From contig NC_065873.1 in NCBI RefSeq assembly GCF_933775445.1, forward strand, positions 29,078,001 through 29,142,000: 64,000 bases of DNA. The letters are read 5' to 3'. The notes beneath the pieces were generated by a model. That model had not been told where the DNA came from and did not search any database. It was given only the letters and a program-made list of their open reading frames with translations. The DNA is from Argentina anserina. Lineage: Eukaryota; Streptophyta; Magnoliopsida; Rosales; Rosaceae. Below are positions 10,629 through 23,842 of the stretch, in pieces. Positions within the stretch are counted from its first letter, which is position 1; each line of letters starts with the position of its first letter. Position numbers and translations under genes: made by a program.

Positions 10629-13600
10629 TCAATCTTCATCCTCGATACTGAGTAGAGCAAATGAAAACGGGTAGAATTTGTAACCACCGCCCTCATAAAA
10701 CTTGTTCATGAACTCCATCCAGTGAAGCCTCAAGGCATGCAGGAAGGCACTTAAGGTCTCCATCACTAGTAGCACTCCAACAGTTGCACTGATAAACACG
10801 ATTACGCCAATGATCAGAATGAAGACATTGTTGTACCTGCAGTAGCAAATACCATGAGATTCATTCAAGACTAGGCACTTTTGAGATCTCAAAGTTCTGT
10901 AACAGGAGAAAAGACACGGAAAGAAAGAATTTACCCCCAAGCTAGAAGCAGAACCTTGTCGTAAAATACACTGGACAACTCTGAATGTGCTAAGCTGAAC
11001 ACAGTAAAGAAAGGACAAGCAAGAGGATCATCATTTAATACTGAACTGAAGTATCTATAACTATTTGAGATGTACAATTACACATGTCCATGAAGGTTAA
11101 GATGCCTAAATAAGCTTGGATGCTATAAAATGGTTAAGTTTCAGCCACATGCCTGAGTGCCCATAATCGTAGATATGAAGCAGTATTGGACACTGCTCCA
11201 AGCACAAACTCTATTGTATGTATGAGTTGGTGTACAAAGATCTCGGTGAACTCAAATTCCTCATGACCTTTTGAGTCGTGATGGTCTTCCTGGTCATCTT
11301 CAAGAGGGTCCTCCCCAGTCAGGAGCAACGCATAGGATTGACCTTGGTGCCTCTGAGGAAACAGGGTATCAAAAAATTGTAAAAGGATCATTAGGATGTA
11401 CAGAAAAGAGAATTCCAGTTCATGAATGAGGGAGTTTAGGCACAAGAACCATATCTTAGACTATAAAGGGAAACACTACAATTTCGAGAATACCTCCTCA
11501 TGCTGCTTCTTCAAGATATAAGGCTTTGGAAACAGCATCCATGGCACGGCAACAAGAGCGGATAGTAACAATAGAATCTGATGATTAGAAACAGGGAACG
11601 TTTTAGGATCAGTATCATTATATAATATCATTACTATTTTAGAAATTTTGGCATAATCGAAGAAAAGAGAATGAAACCTGAAGAACTCCTTGACCCCAAA
11701 ATAGCTGATTATCACCCAGATCGTCGAAGGGACTCAGGAACATGTATATCATTACATGATACAAATCAGCTTTTGAACCAGTGCACCATTTCACAACAAT
11801 AAGGAGTGAAAGGTAGCCAAACAGGCTGTTTAAAAATATCATCTGAGGAACAAATTGGTACCTACAGAAACATAGTTATGAGGAATTGATGGTTGAAATT
11901 TAGAATCTCATAACACTTAAACATGCCTGATTCTTCAGAAGTTCAGAAGACTGATTAACAAGAGGGAACATGGAGTAGTATACATGTATTTGCAAACCAA
12001 AAAGTTTGGATGTACATATTAGAGATACAATACCTCAAAATCTCTTTTAAGTTGAGAATATTAGGCTAACTACTCTACTTAAAGTTAATACTACATACTG
12101 ATGCATAATAAATTAACATGCAGAAACTATCAAGTTGAGCAATATAGCTTACCATACATTCAGCTTATCTGCAAAAAATTTTGCATTGAAGTAACTTAAA
12201 ACAATTCCAAGATTCATCTGGGCCATTCCTAGTAGGATTGACATCTTCATCTTCAACGAGTTTAGAAAGGGTAATTCGGACCTGGAACCATGCCATTTAG
12301 GGTCCAAACCAAATGGATATGTGTCACGCACCTTAGTCAAACCCATTGTAGTAGCATCCCTGCAAATACAAAGACAAACTATTAATGAACTCAAATGGGG
12401 ACGATATACCAAAACTATATTGAAGTATCTCAGATAGATTGCGTACCTGCAAGATGAGTCATGGCATGCATAAGCAGAAGGCCCAAATAGTTCAAATGGG
12501 ACTGAAAAGAATTCATTGTATATCAATCCTGTGTAAATTGAGAACAGTGCCATCATAAAAATAACATAACGACCACCAAATGTCATTTCAATAATGTCCC
12601 CAAGTTTCTGCAGTCAACAAACCTAAGTTAGTCGAAGTTGCATGGCGATGCAAATTACAAAGAAAGAGTGGACAATCAGCTTTCAGAAAGCCATGCACCA
12701 TTACCTTATTAGAAAACTTTTTCTCGTTGATGATGAAATATAGTGATGCCAGCAACAAGCAAATACCATGCCCCCAGTCTCCAAACATCACAGCAAAAAG
12801 GAAAGGGAAAGTGACAATGGTATATACACCAGGATTAGCCTCCTGATACTTGGCAACCCTGTGAATATTGTACTTGAATCAAATTATTCCATGTATATAA
12901 CCCCTTCATGTGTTTTACATCTTGTAGAAACATAACCTACACATCTAACTCACCCATATGCATCAACAATTTCTTGAAAAATAGTAGTAAATTTGTTTGT
13001 ACGATAATATGTTGGAGGCGATTCCTTTGTGTGCAAAACTTGGAATATGGCCCCAACTTGAGAGTTACTATCGTAGGTTGCCTGCTGTAGTGCATTTTGG
13101 ATCTGTAAAATTCAGACTTGCAGTTTATAAATATTCCTTCCAAGATGCATTGCATAAATACAATGTTATGTGCTTCACCACGAAATTGTTGCAGAACAAC
13201 AAAAACAAACCTGAATTGATGCAGATACAGGACACCAACCTTCTGCAACAAGACACATCTTTGTCACATCAATGCTGAGCATGTTTAAGGTGTGAAAGAT
13301 GGATTTTTCCTTTTTCACCTATCACGTCATGGAGAAATTAAACTTAAGGATAATTATACTCGGTGGTAATGACCAAACTCACATGGGCATCAATCTATAG
13401 ATCATATAATGAAAGGAGATACGGTAGGTAATTGGAAGAACTAAACATACCAGAAGGTTCCATTGCTCATATTGATGGCCAATTGTCTGTAATAAACTGT
13501 TACGGTGCAAAAGTCCAGCATCAATGGTAGACTTCAGCTCTGATATTTTTCCAGACACCTAGAAATTAAAGGAGTTATAGAGTTCAGATTGTACTGTGAC

Positions 13601-16011
13601 TGCTCTTAACGTAATATCCACAAATAGACAAAACGGAGTGTACTACTGTATTTACTAGGACATGATGGTTTATGTCTAACAAATCTGCCAAGCTCAGCTT
13701 TTAATCCACATCACTGTGCTTCACGCTAGTTCGCAAAAATGCTACTATTATCTTTTTATGGGCACAAGATGCTTGAGATTTTGGTGATTTTAGTTTCGTA
13801 TAAAAATAAAACTGCAGTTAAAAAAACTTTTCTAGAAATACACAAATGTGAGACAAAAACCTATTTGATGCGGTTTAAGCAATAAAAGTTTTCCTTTTAT
13901 GCTGGTATTAGTGAGAAAATGAGACCATTCAATCACCATTTAGTGGATTGCAGGATGATTCTAGATGCCTTGTGACCACGCTATTGCTACTGAATCAGAA
14001 CTCTTGACCATATTAAAATCTTAATGACTATTTGGAAGACATGAAAATATGTCCTCTCTGTGTTTTTCAAATATACATGATTACCACTAGTCAATAGATC
14101 TCAACATTTGTATTATCCTAAAGTTCTTGGTATATAAAACGAACACCATGTACCTCTGTAATCATCTGAAATTGTTTTCCCAAGTCATCTGTAAATGGGT
14201 AACGGTTTGCTCCAAAAGCCTCGCATATCTTCAGAATTTTATTCTTTGCCCTTTCTCCAGAATAGAAGATGATAAACACATTTTTCTCAACCTGTAAACA
14301 GTAATTTATCAATTATCAAAAGAAAAGCTATACGGAACAGGGGGGAGGAGTTGTGAAAAATTAACCATTTTAGTGGGAAGAGAATGAAATCTAGAACATT
14401 TATGTACAAACACACCAAGCAGAGAAAAAAAATAGACGCATCATAGATAGGAGGAAGTAAATCATTAAGTTCTGTCTGATTTGTTTTATTGAAAATAAGT
14501 TCTGTCTGATTAACGCTTAGTTCTTTCTTTTATTTTTTTATTAACACTTGTACATACAGAAGAGGAACTCTTCCTTAGATTATAACATTCAGTGCAGAAA
14601 AAATTCTAAGAACAAAGAGAAGAAAGGTGTATGTAAATCCCATGCATTGTCAGCATAACCATAATTAAAAGTTTATCTTGGAACATTAAGATGACAGTTG
14701 GGTATTAACCTTCTCTCCTGACACAGGATCAACAACTGCGCCATTGACTACAGCTTGCTTCAGAAATACATTACCCCTGGTGGCACGAAACAAAATCCGT
14801 TCGAAGGCCATAGACTTTTCTCTTGGAACAAGACCACTCACAGACCCAAGCTTTACATGCTTAGATAGATCTGTAGTCATTTCCTACAGCAAATGAAACT
14901 TTAAGCATCATTCAAGGGAAAAGGAAAAAGAACTTTAACAATAACCAACAAAACGAAATAGAAAACTACAAAGCTGCACTTGTTCGAGTAATAATGGACT
15001 GTCAATGGATTTTTCACCCATGGGCTGCACTTCAATTTCTTGGTGCTGAGCTGCGGCACTACTTTTAGCTGTATTAAAAAACTCCCCAGCCTGAAATAAG
15101 TGAAAAACTTTAGCCGTCTAGTAAGAAGTATCAGAGATAATGTGATCATGGTTGAGGCAAACTAATTTTCAGTATCACATCAACGTAAATGCAAACAATG
15201 AGTCAGTGCAATATCAGTTATAAAAGGATTTGTACCTTCTGCAGTACAAGCTTGTATTCTAATAGCTCGCTATAAGTGCGTTGCAATTGATCATTATTTG
15301 CATTCATTTCCAATAGATCAGCTTCAAGTTCACAAAGTTTAACCTGGCCACAATCCCCCAAATTAAAACTTAATCAATATACACTACAATAGTCTCAAAA
15401 AACTGAAAACTGAAAAATCAACTTCTTAAAAACTACCTCCAAGCTATCGAGATCTGTATCATTGCTCATCGAAGACATTGTAGATTGCGACAACCCCGCC
15501 TTCCTCATCTGATCTCGGAAGAAACGTAATCTCCTAGCCATTTCCCCACATCGTTTGATCTACATTACACACAACCACCATCAGATCACATCAATTTCAA
15601 ATTCGACACAGCGATTTCGCATTGCGCCAACTCCTCACACCAAAACCAAGGCAGTAAACCTATGGCATTGTTCACAAAACTCTACATAATCACCTTCTAC
15701 ACAAGTGAAAAATTGAGTTTCGAGGAATGTACCTGAGCGGCGTATGTTCTCTGGAACGGGCTCTTCTCCGCATTGAGCTTCAACCACCAGACATAAACAA
15801 ATGCAGCCAATGAAATGAATGGAAATTACAAAATCCAAAATGTGCGGTTAAAAATGAGAGAGGGACTAACATCTTTGAATTGAAAAAGGCCGAGCTCGCC
15901 GAGGTACGAGATGGCGCGGCGAGACGATTCAATCGGAATGATGAGGTGCGCCAATTGCATTGGCTCCGACCGCAGCAGATCCATCGTCGGCCAGCAATTC
16001 TCCGTCCCCAT
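10629..16011 (-). CDS. VHA-a: V-type proton ATPase subunit a (VHA-a2/a3 type)
   Basis: Eighteen exons: 15871-16011, 15733-15777, 15437-15559, 15236-15343, 14980-15090, 14710-14883, 14154-14291, 13451-13558, 13211-13318, 12954-13102, 12705-12858, 12447-12607, 12153-12359, 11678-11861, 11494-11577, 11153-11352, ~10936-10995, 10629-10836. They give about 820 residues, the usual length. This is the membrane Vo subunit a, which with the c ring carries protons across the endomembrane. The cytosolic N-terminal half ([37 protein letters not shown]) matches the tonoplast a2/a3 type better than a1. The C-terminal half has the membrane helices ([42 protein letters not shown]) and the conserved LRLWALSLAHSEL, whose Arg is the proton-channel residue. 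The intron between the last two of these segments, after LRLWAL, has a GC donor. Frame is kept at every junction. Confidence 0.95.
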
Positions 16012-19000
16012 TTTTGTTTCTAACAGAAACGAATATCAACGAGAGCTACAGAAGAGAATGCGGTTGCTTCTATTCTAATACCTAATTCGAACCCAGATCA
16101 AAATCCGAGTCTGGGGCTCAAAATGATTCGTGCTTTTTCCTTCTTCTTTTTTCTTCTTTATTCCTCAAGCGTTTACCCGACGGCGACAACTACCATTTTT
16201 GGTGGAGAAACGAGAACTTAATTTTGACTTTTACATTGTGCGGTTACGTGGCGCTTTTTGATAGAGTGTGGTGAGTTTGGAGATGGAAGCCCATTGGTTT
16301 AAACTTGAAAGTTCATACGCGCGCGACGGCGACGCGCCATCTTAGGGACGACGGAATGACGTAACTGCCCCGTCTGCACCGACTCTTCAAGGGTGAAGCG
16401 GACTTGGCTTGTGATTCAAACTTGGTCAAAAGTCACAACTCACAACCCACAATTAGGTCGCTCTCAATGAAGAGTTGATGACTAATATTTGGCACATGTT
16501 TTTCACAATTTATGAGAATTGAGATTCGGAATTTGTGTTTAGAACTTGAAAGAATGATTCTAAAAAGAAAAGTGTTGAAAAATGTGGACTATGACACACA
16601 AGTTTTAGGCCAGAGTGGATTTTCTCTAAATGGTTTTTTGGATCAAGAATTTTTAATGGTCAAGCAAGATATTATGATAAGTTGGGTCGAACTAGGAAAT
16701 GTGGAAGCAAATGGACATGACCCACATCGACAAAATCATAACCAAGGCCTCTGGTGGCATGAAAGGATTTAGGATTTGTTGATTTGAAATATGCGTTTAC
16801 TTTGGATGAAGAATGTAGGTTTACATGAGTTATATGACTAGATTGCGATAAGCAAATGATGGAACTACCCTGGTATATAATAATTATAACTCAAACAAGT
16901 CTTGTGCTTATAAATTATGATAGGACCCAATGTGACAATGTTAACAACATTTCACATATTGAGTTGGGAGATGGGAGTCTGGGACAACGTAGTATCGGTG
17001 ATTGTATCAAGTAAAGACTAAAGGGACCGGGGAAGTAAAGGAGTTTACTACCCAATAACCCAACAGCAAAGCCAATCAGAAGGCCCGCTAAATTGGGCTG
17101 CATTCTTCTGTTGTTGTGGACTTGTGGTATGAACAAATACATAATCCACAAAAGAAACCTTTGAACATAATTTGACAAGGTCACTGTGGCTGTAGGATTC
17201 AAGACAGAATGAGAGAATAACATCGGTCGCCTGATCAGGAAAGGTTGTCATATGAATTGCAGAAAGAACTACCAGTAGGTAATTAAACTACAGGTATGAG
17301 TTTGAGTCATTTACACTCGATCATTGAAGGTAAAAGTGAGACAATATACTCATTAAGAGAATCTGGATTTAGTACTTCGATCAGTGAATCATCCACAAAG
17401 AAACTGTTTTGGATAGAGTTTCAATGATATGATCACAAATATATATAACCATTTTGAACATCATTATCCTTAAATCAACTGATGAAGCACCGAAAATCTT
17501 TTCTAAAAAAAGGTCCCCGGAAGCAGCAGGACCCCTAAATCCAAATTTTAAATCATACCCAAATGCATGTGAAAAATAGACACGTACAGCTACTGAATTT
17601 CCAACTGCCGTGGAGTGGGATCGGTTGGGTGGGGAAGAGTAGATTAGCCTAATAGGTAAAGAGGGCTTTTAATTTGACTCCTCATATCTATACCTCATAC
17701 TTCTCGTCTTCTTGCATATACACCGTTTCAAATTAGCTTACGACGAGGCTCATGAGACCTACTCATTATCTAGTTGTGATACAAGTGTGACAACATGAAA
17801 ATCAATCCAATTGTTGTTTGAAAAATTAGCTTCATGCTCTTTAAATGCAACCATGTCACCCAACTACACTGCTTATTTTTCTACATCTTGAGGATCGAAA
17901 TGGCCGGCAACAAACACCTAGTTAACAACCGCTGGGTCACCATCACCTCCCCCCTCTGTTAGTCTGTACTCTGTCCCATCTCTTTCCATAGAAATGAGAG
18001 ACAGAGTACGTAGTAGATCGATGAGGATGAGGTAAGTTGAGAGACGTCTCGATCCGTTTGAATTTGCTTAGCTACCCTAATTGCTGCAAGGAAAGGTCTC
18101 TAAATATTACATACCAATAGGTTTTAATTACTTTCGTGGAAAATGAATTAACCTCTGCACTGAAACAATTAGTAGCTAGCAGACAATGATATCAATCAGG
18201 GACATTACGGCTTTCACACAGAAACTCACAAGGATTAACTACAGCTAATATATAGACTGTTCATAGCGGCAAAGCTATGTAGGAGACACAGACTTGTTTG
18301 GACCACGCTGACGTTATAAACCTAGATTGGCTTAGCTTAGCAACAAGAGAAGCGCAAGATATATAAATATATACATAGATGATTCAAAGAGATTCATAAA
18401 CTAACGGAGAAATCGAGCAATCGGATCACTCGCATGCGTCTGGCTCTGGCCGCAACCCTACCTTGCTAAAGGCTCCACTAGCCCTGAAGAGCCTATGTAT
18501 TAAACGAAAACCCCAAACATTAACTACACTACTGATCGATCAATCCCATTATATACATTGTCATAAATATTACTTAGCCAGCTAGGGTTTTGGCCATCTA
18601 GAAAAGGATAATCAACCACTCGATTCATCAGATCAGAGATCTACAACTCGTAATCATGCCCATTTCGTGTCAGTCAGTCAAGATCGACCACGCTCGAGAC
18701 AGCTAACTAATAATTTGCCCACCTTCGTGGTTTCTAGGGTCCATAATTAGCTTTGCCCTCTCTTCTCTTGGCTTTGCATTCAGCTGATATAATGCATGCA
18801 TCAAGTTGAGTTCCACTGGCTATAGTCATCGCTGCCACGTACGATTAACCATAGTTGCATTGCGATCGGCTACTTGGCGTACACCATGGTACGTATAGGG
18901 TAAGGCAGCTCACTGAGTTTGAGACCGAGTGTCAATACTCAATTCTCAATAGCATTCGATTTGGATGAACCATATTGGCAATTAAGTATGATAAGTTGAT

Positions 19001-22000
19001 CGGAACTCCGACAGGACGATTCCTGTATTTTTTATATGATATGTAGATCCATGCCGTGTCCAATTTATCCATATATGCATATACATGAGTAATGAGACTA
19101 CCTAGGTCCACTTGTTACTATTACTACTATTAAACACGCATTAACTAGCTTGTCGCTCTAGCTAGCTTCACAATCCCTTGACTCGTGACCTAGCTAAATC
19201 GGGAGGTAGTTGATTTGAAAGTGTATATTATTATGAACAAAGCCAGAAAACAAGGGTGATTGATTGCTTATAAAGTATAAACATATATTCAAAGAGTTGT
19301 CCCATCTAATTACGGTACATACCCCTCTATACTCTATACTCTATTGTTTACAGAATCCTATACCAACCAATATATTAAGTTCATCACAAGCAGTGAAGGT
19401 ACATTGAAGTCAGAGAAGAAGATGCCCAGAGAATTTAAATGACGAAGAGTACGTAGAGCCTTCAACGTTAACGTCTATATTGAACTTCTGTGGGGTTACA
19501 GAAAAATGTTTCATCTGATTAATTTATGCATGTGTCCCCAGTTCTTAATACAAATTAATTTGGGTCACTAGAGTCATAGTCAGTTCATCACTTCATCTAT
19601 ATTTCGAAAATGACATAACAGAGTAACAGACATACAAAGAAGAAAATTGACAGAACAGAGGTTCCTATCCTAAGCACAATGACGGACCCAGATTCAATAC
19701 AGTACTGTATCTTAATGCTAAAAGCTTTTCCAGAAGAGTGTGATACGGACTACTTACTCCAAAGAATTATTGAACTATAAGTGAGTTAAAAAACTGTGAT
19801 CTCAAAATAGTTTTACTGATTTAACCAATGTAAAATTCTATCTCAAAATAGTTTTCGATTTTCAGGGAAACAGAAAAACAATGCTTGAAAAACCATCTGC
19901 ATATATACTTTCCAGAACTTAAATATATTTGACAGTTTGCTATCGGAGAGCACATGAAAGGGATTCGCAGGTCTACTATACTCTTGTGGTCTAGACTGAA
20001 GTCACTGAACAGTATTTTTACATTATGAAGAATTTGAATGATCATCACAAGTTTACTGTATACCGTGGAAGTCAAATCAGATAGCTATATAGTCTGGCCG
20101 GCCTATGTCCAGACTCCAAGTTAACCAAGGCTTTTTAGCTTGCACGGTTGTTTGACTGACATTTTATGTAACTCGCTACTGCAATATCATCAATATCTAT
20201 AAAACCAGCCAGTACGAATTAGAATACTGCGTCTTTCTCTTTCGGTTCCCCACCCCCCATCTTTCCTGACCTAAAATGAAGGTCCTTCCATAAACACAGA
20301 GACTGGTGACCTCGCACACCAGGAGAGCAAACCAGTGGATTTAAGTGGACGATCGTCAGAAATTAATTAATAGTTAGTAAACATGATTCATCTTTCTCGA
20401 TCTACACATTAGTTAAGAACTTAATTTGAAGTACTTCTGGACCATATAGATGATACACATATCACGTATCTCAACCTTGAACGATGCAGTATAATATAGT
20501 TCTTTTTGGTCAATAACAGTATAATATAGTTCAGTGCTAGAATTAGTGCACATATTGTATGTATACTTCCCGAGATACTCAAATTCTTATCCTTCATAGC
20601 ATAGCTACAGGCTACAGTTATTTATAGCTCACTTCAAATTACAAAAAAAACATATTTTAAAGTTAATTTGCAGTGTAAAAAACTTGAATTTTAAATACTA
20701 TATTATCTCAAATTTTTATATATTACTCATAAATAATTATAAATTTTTTGCTAGCTCAACTCATTATAAATCTTGGCTCCCCCCCTAATTATATAATTAG
20801 TATAAATTCATGAAGTAGCTCTATCACTTTAAGAGATCGCCTACGTATATATGTGCGTTCTTATCATGCAAGCAACATCTCAAGCCCATGATCATGAGCC
20901 TTCCGTCACCATACCTTAGCACCTTACCATATATATGTTAACAAAATAACAATTGCATGAGTTATCTGGCCAGCTTTTTCCTACATTTGTCATACTCTTA
21001 CAGATAAAGGCAACACACATAGTTAAGCCAACTCATATATCTCAAATGTTTCACTAATTATACCATACAGGCATTGATCACATTAGTCAGTAATTGTAAA
21101 GAAGCTTAATTTCCTCCCCATGCATTGATCCAGTTTCTAATTTCCAGCTAGATTAGATTTGCTCTCCTATGACAGATTCGATCTTCAATCTTAACCTGCT
21201 AACCGTAAGTTCTACATATTGTATATGCTGCTCATTAACATATGTAGAGCGTATACTAATTAAAAGATAGGAAATATCAATTTCAGCTCCTTAGGTGCCA
21301 ATACTGTGTACCCGATAAGGAGAGAGATTATAGTTAACACAAATAAATGCAAAACACAAAATGGAAACCAGAAAGAGAGAGGAAGAGAGAGTGAAATGAG
21401 GTTGCACATGATAAGAGTCAGAATTTACAAGAGCATGGAAGTTTTTTGACAAGGTGTACGTTTCTTTCGTTACTACCAAATCTAGCAGGCTAGGGTTCCA
21501 TCATTTAGTAGCTTCCATACATATAAGTACCTCCTTCGCTCAGCCCTATATCTCAATTGCTACATAGCCCACATATTACAAAGACAATGCATATGTATAA
21601 ACGTTCACATGCATCTGATCGGTTAATTTCAGGTGCATTAACTCCCATCCACGAACGTCTATATCAAGTTGCTAAATTTTACAGCTTTGGCAGGTAAGTA
21701 GTTGTCATATAATGTCTCTGTAAATTACACATTTAGGTAACTAATCAATCTTCACTCTTGCCAATCGGCATTGCATGAGATCTTAAGGCTCTGCATATCT
21801 GCACCGTTCATTATTCTCTGTTTTCTTTTGCAGACATGTTTTGACATAAGAATTTAAAATGTATGGTTAGCCGAACACGAAACCTATTTGTCCTCCCATT
21901 TACATTTCCAGCAAGACACCGGATAAACAGGGAAAAGAAGGGTTTCGAGTTCACCACCACCAGAAACCGCATTCAATATATCCAACCCAGACGTACAATA

Positions 22001-22389
22001 AAAGAGAACTTCTAGAATACAATACACAAGTCAACCAAGGAAACACAGCAGATATTATAATGCAAGCTAGCGGCTGCTGCTGCTGCACAAACAATAATTA
22101 CCAGGCCAAACTTGCATAATTAAATTATTCTAATTAACCATAATTGAAATTCGGAACAAAACCAAACATCCCAATATCGTTCTCATCATCATCATCATTA
22201 TCATCTCCAGTTTCCTAGGGCATGTTAAAAGCTAAAAATTAACATGATCTACGATGATGATCGAAAGCCATAACAATTAATAGAGGAACAATGAATATTA
22301 GTTCTAGCTAGCTAGTAGCTGAGACATGAAGATTGAGTTGCAAAAACGAAGCCGACCCAATGGCTAGCTGGCCCCTGCTGTTTTATTTT
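16012..22389. other. 6.4-kb spacer without a supported gene
   Basis: Only short unlinked open frames are present. The left end contains the V-ATPase promoter and leader. The frame at 16512-16772 (86 codons) ends with a stretch loosely like the LDQE...W...G segment of plant LINE reverse transcriptases, but it is too degenerate to call. Many ATATAT/TAGCTAG-rich tracts occur. I found no tRNA, no known conserved miRNA and no clear transposon ends. A long noncoding RNA or distal SHI/STY regulatory DNA cannot be excluded. Confidence 0.45.
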
Positions 22390-23842
22390 CTAAGACCTCG
22401 GAGGTGGGAAGTATTGCGTACCAGCAACAAAAGCATTCAGCGGAGTCGGAAACACCATAGTTGGATCGAGCAACGTTGCCGTAGGTGGGTTGGTGCTTGT
22501 GCTTGTTGTGGTAGTTATAAGATTCAGTTGCTGTTGATTATTATGAGGATGCCCTCCTCCGCTTCCTCCGTCTTGTTGGCCTGAGGAGCTTTCGCCGGCG
22601 GTGGTTGCACTTGTGTAATGACCATCCAGTCCTTGATCGTAGAGAAGTCCTTTGAACACGTGCCCTCCGATGTTCACAGCCGTCTGGTACGCGTACTGCT
22701 CCTCGACATCGTCCATTGCACTAACTCTCACGCACCGGAAAACGGCTGGCGAACTCACCTCTGCTGGAAATGGTGCAAGCTCCAACCCTAATTTTTATTT
22801 TCATGATATTTAACGAATTGTCAAAGAAACAAAAGGGAAAGTAATGGAGCAGTTAGTAGTGTATGAGTGCAAAGAATTTCATGGAATTCTTTTCGTCAGT
22901 TTTACCAACAAACAGTGACAGAATGAACACAGAAGATAGACAGCAGAGTGGGTGTGACTTATATGGACTATGTTCCGGAGGGGGTGGACTTTCTATCACA
23001 CGCAAAGGATATGGATTTGATGGGATGTATCCAACTCCTAGTGATATTAAGTTCTGATTTGCCATAAGTTCTTACTGTTTTTCCTTTTTTCTTTACATGA
23101 AAACTGAACAGGATTTGGAAATTCTGTCATGGATTTACTGATGGCCAGTGTCCAAATTTGGAGTCTGAAAATCGTATGAGTGCATATTTAATTAGTCTTT
23201 GTTTGTATTGTAAACAACAAGCTTACCAGACGTGTTAGTGGGTAAACGAACGCAGGCTAGAGAAGAACCTCCTGCTTGATTATCTCTCGGCCTTTTCGGA
23301 AACTGTAATTGCTGTTGTTGCTGCTGCTGAAGAGCAGAGAACTGTTCCTGCCTCTCTCGACGTTTTGCTGCAGGAACCCAAGTGCTCTTGACGTGTGTTT
23401 GGCACTGAAACCCTCGGCTCTTGCAACAGGTTCGGCACCGCAAGTGAGGACAGTCTTTCTTAGCTTGATTCCCGCAATCCTGGCAATTCATTCCGCCTGA
23501 TCCTAGACCACTACCTCCACCGGCACCACCAGCGCTACCTTGTTGCATCACAGTGAGCCTCAACCCGGAAGATGAGTCATCCGAGACGTTGCCCTCCAAG
23601 TTGTTATGGTTGCTTCTACGGCTAGGATCCACTCCAAACGCGTAGTAGTTCAAGCTTTGCTGATGATGATGAGGATGGTGAGGATGATACTGTGGCCATA
23701 ACTCGAAACCCCCCTTGTTGTTGTAGATCTCTTCGTTCCCGTACGAGAAAAGGTTTAAATTTCCTCCTCTCTCATCGTCTCCGTCTTGCTTGTGTCTCCC
23801 CCCTTGATCTCTTCCCCCTAAGCTACCGAAGAACCCAGCCAT
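22390..23842 (-). CDS. SHI/STY-family (SRS) RING-like zinc-finger transcription factor
   Basis: Two exons, 23227-23842 and 22390-22787, with a GT-AG intron in the family's usual place, give 337 residues. Residues ~120-150 form the Cys/His zinc finger ([17 protein letters not shown] through CKSRGFQC and H150), followed by [11 protein letters not shown]. The second exon carries the IGGH dimerisation region ([20 protein letters not shown], then [19 protein letters not shown] at ~245-248). Glycine-, histidine- and glutamine-rich tracts separate them. SHI/STY proteins activate auxin-biosynthesis genes and act in gynoecium, stamen and leaf development. I chose the ATG at 23842, giving the family start MAGFFSLGG-like (here [10 protein letters not shown]), over an in-frame ATG three codons upstream at 23851. 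Which family member (SHI, STY1, STY2) is not settled by eye. Confidence 0.94.

Noticed and set aside
16512..16772. 86-codon plus-strand frame loosely resembling a LINE reverse-transcriptase segment
   Set aside because: Only a vague LDQE...W...G pattern, no catalytic motif, no neighbouring LINE sequence. Too weak to annotate.
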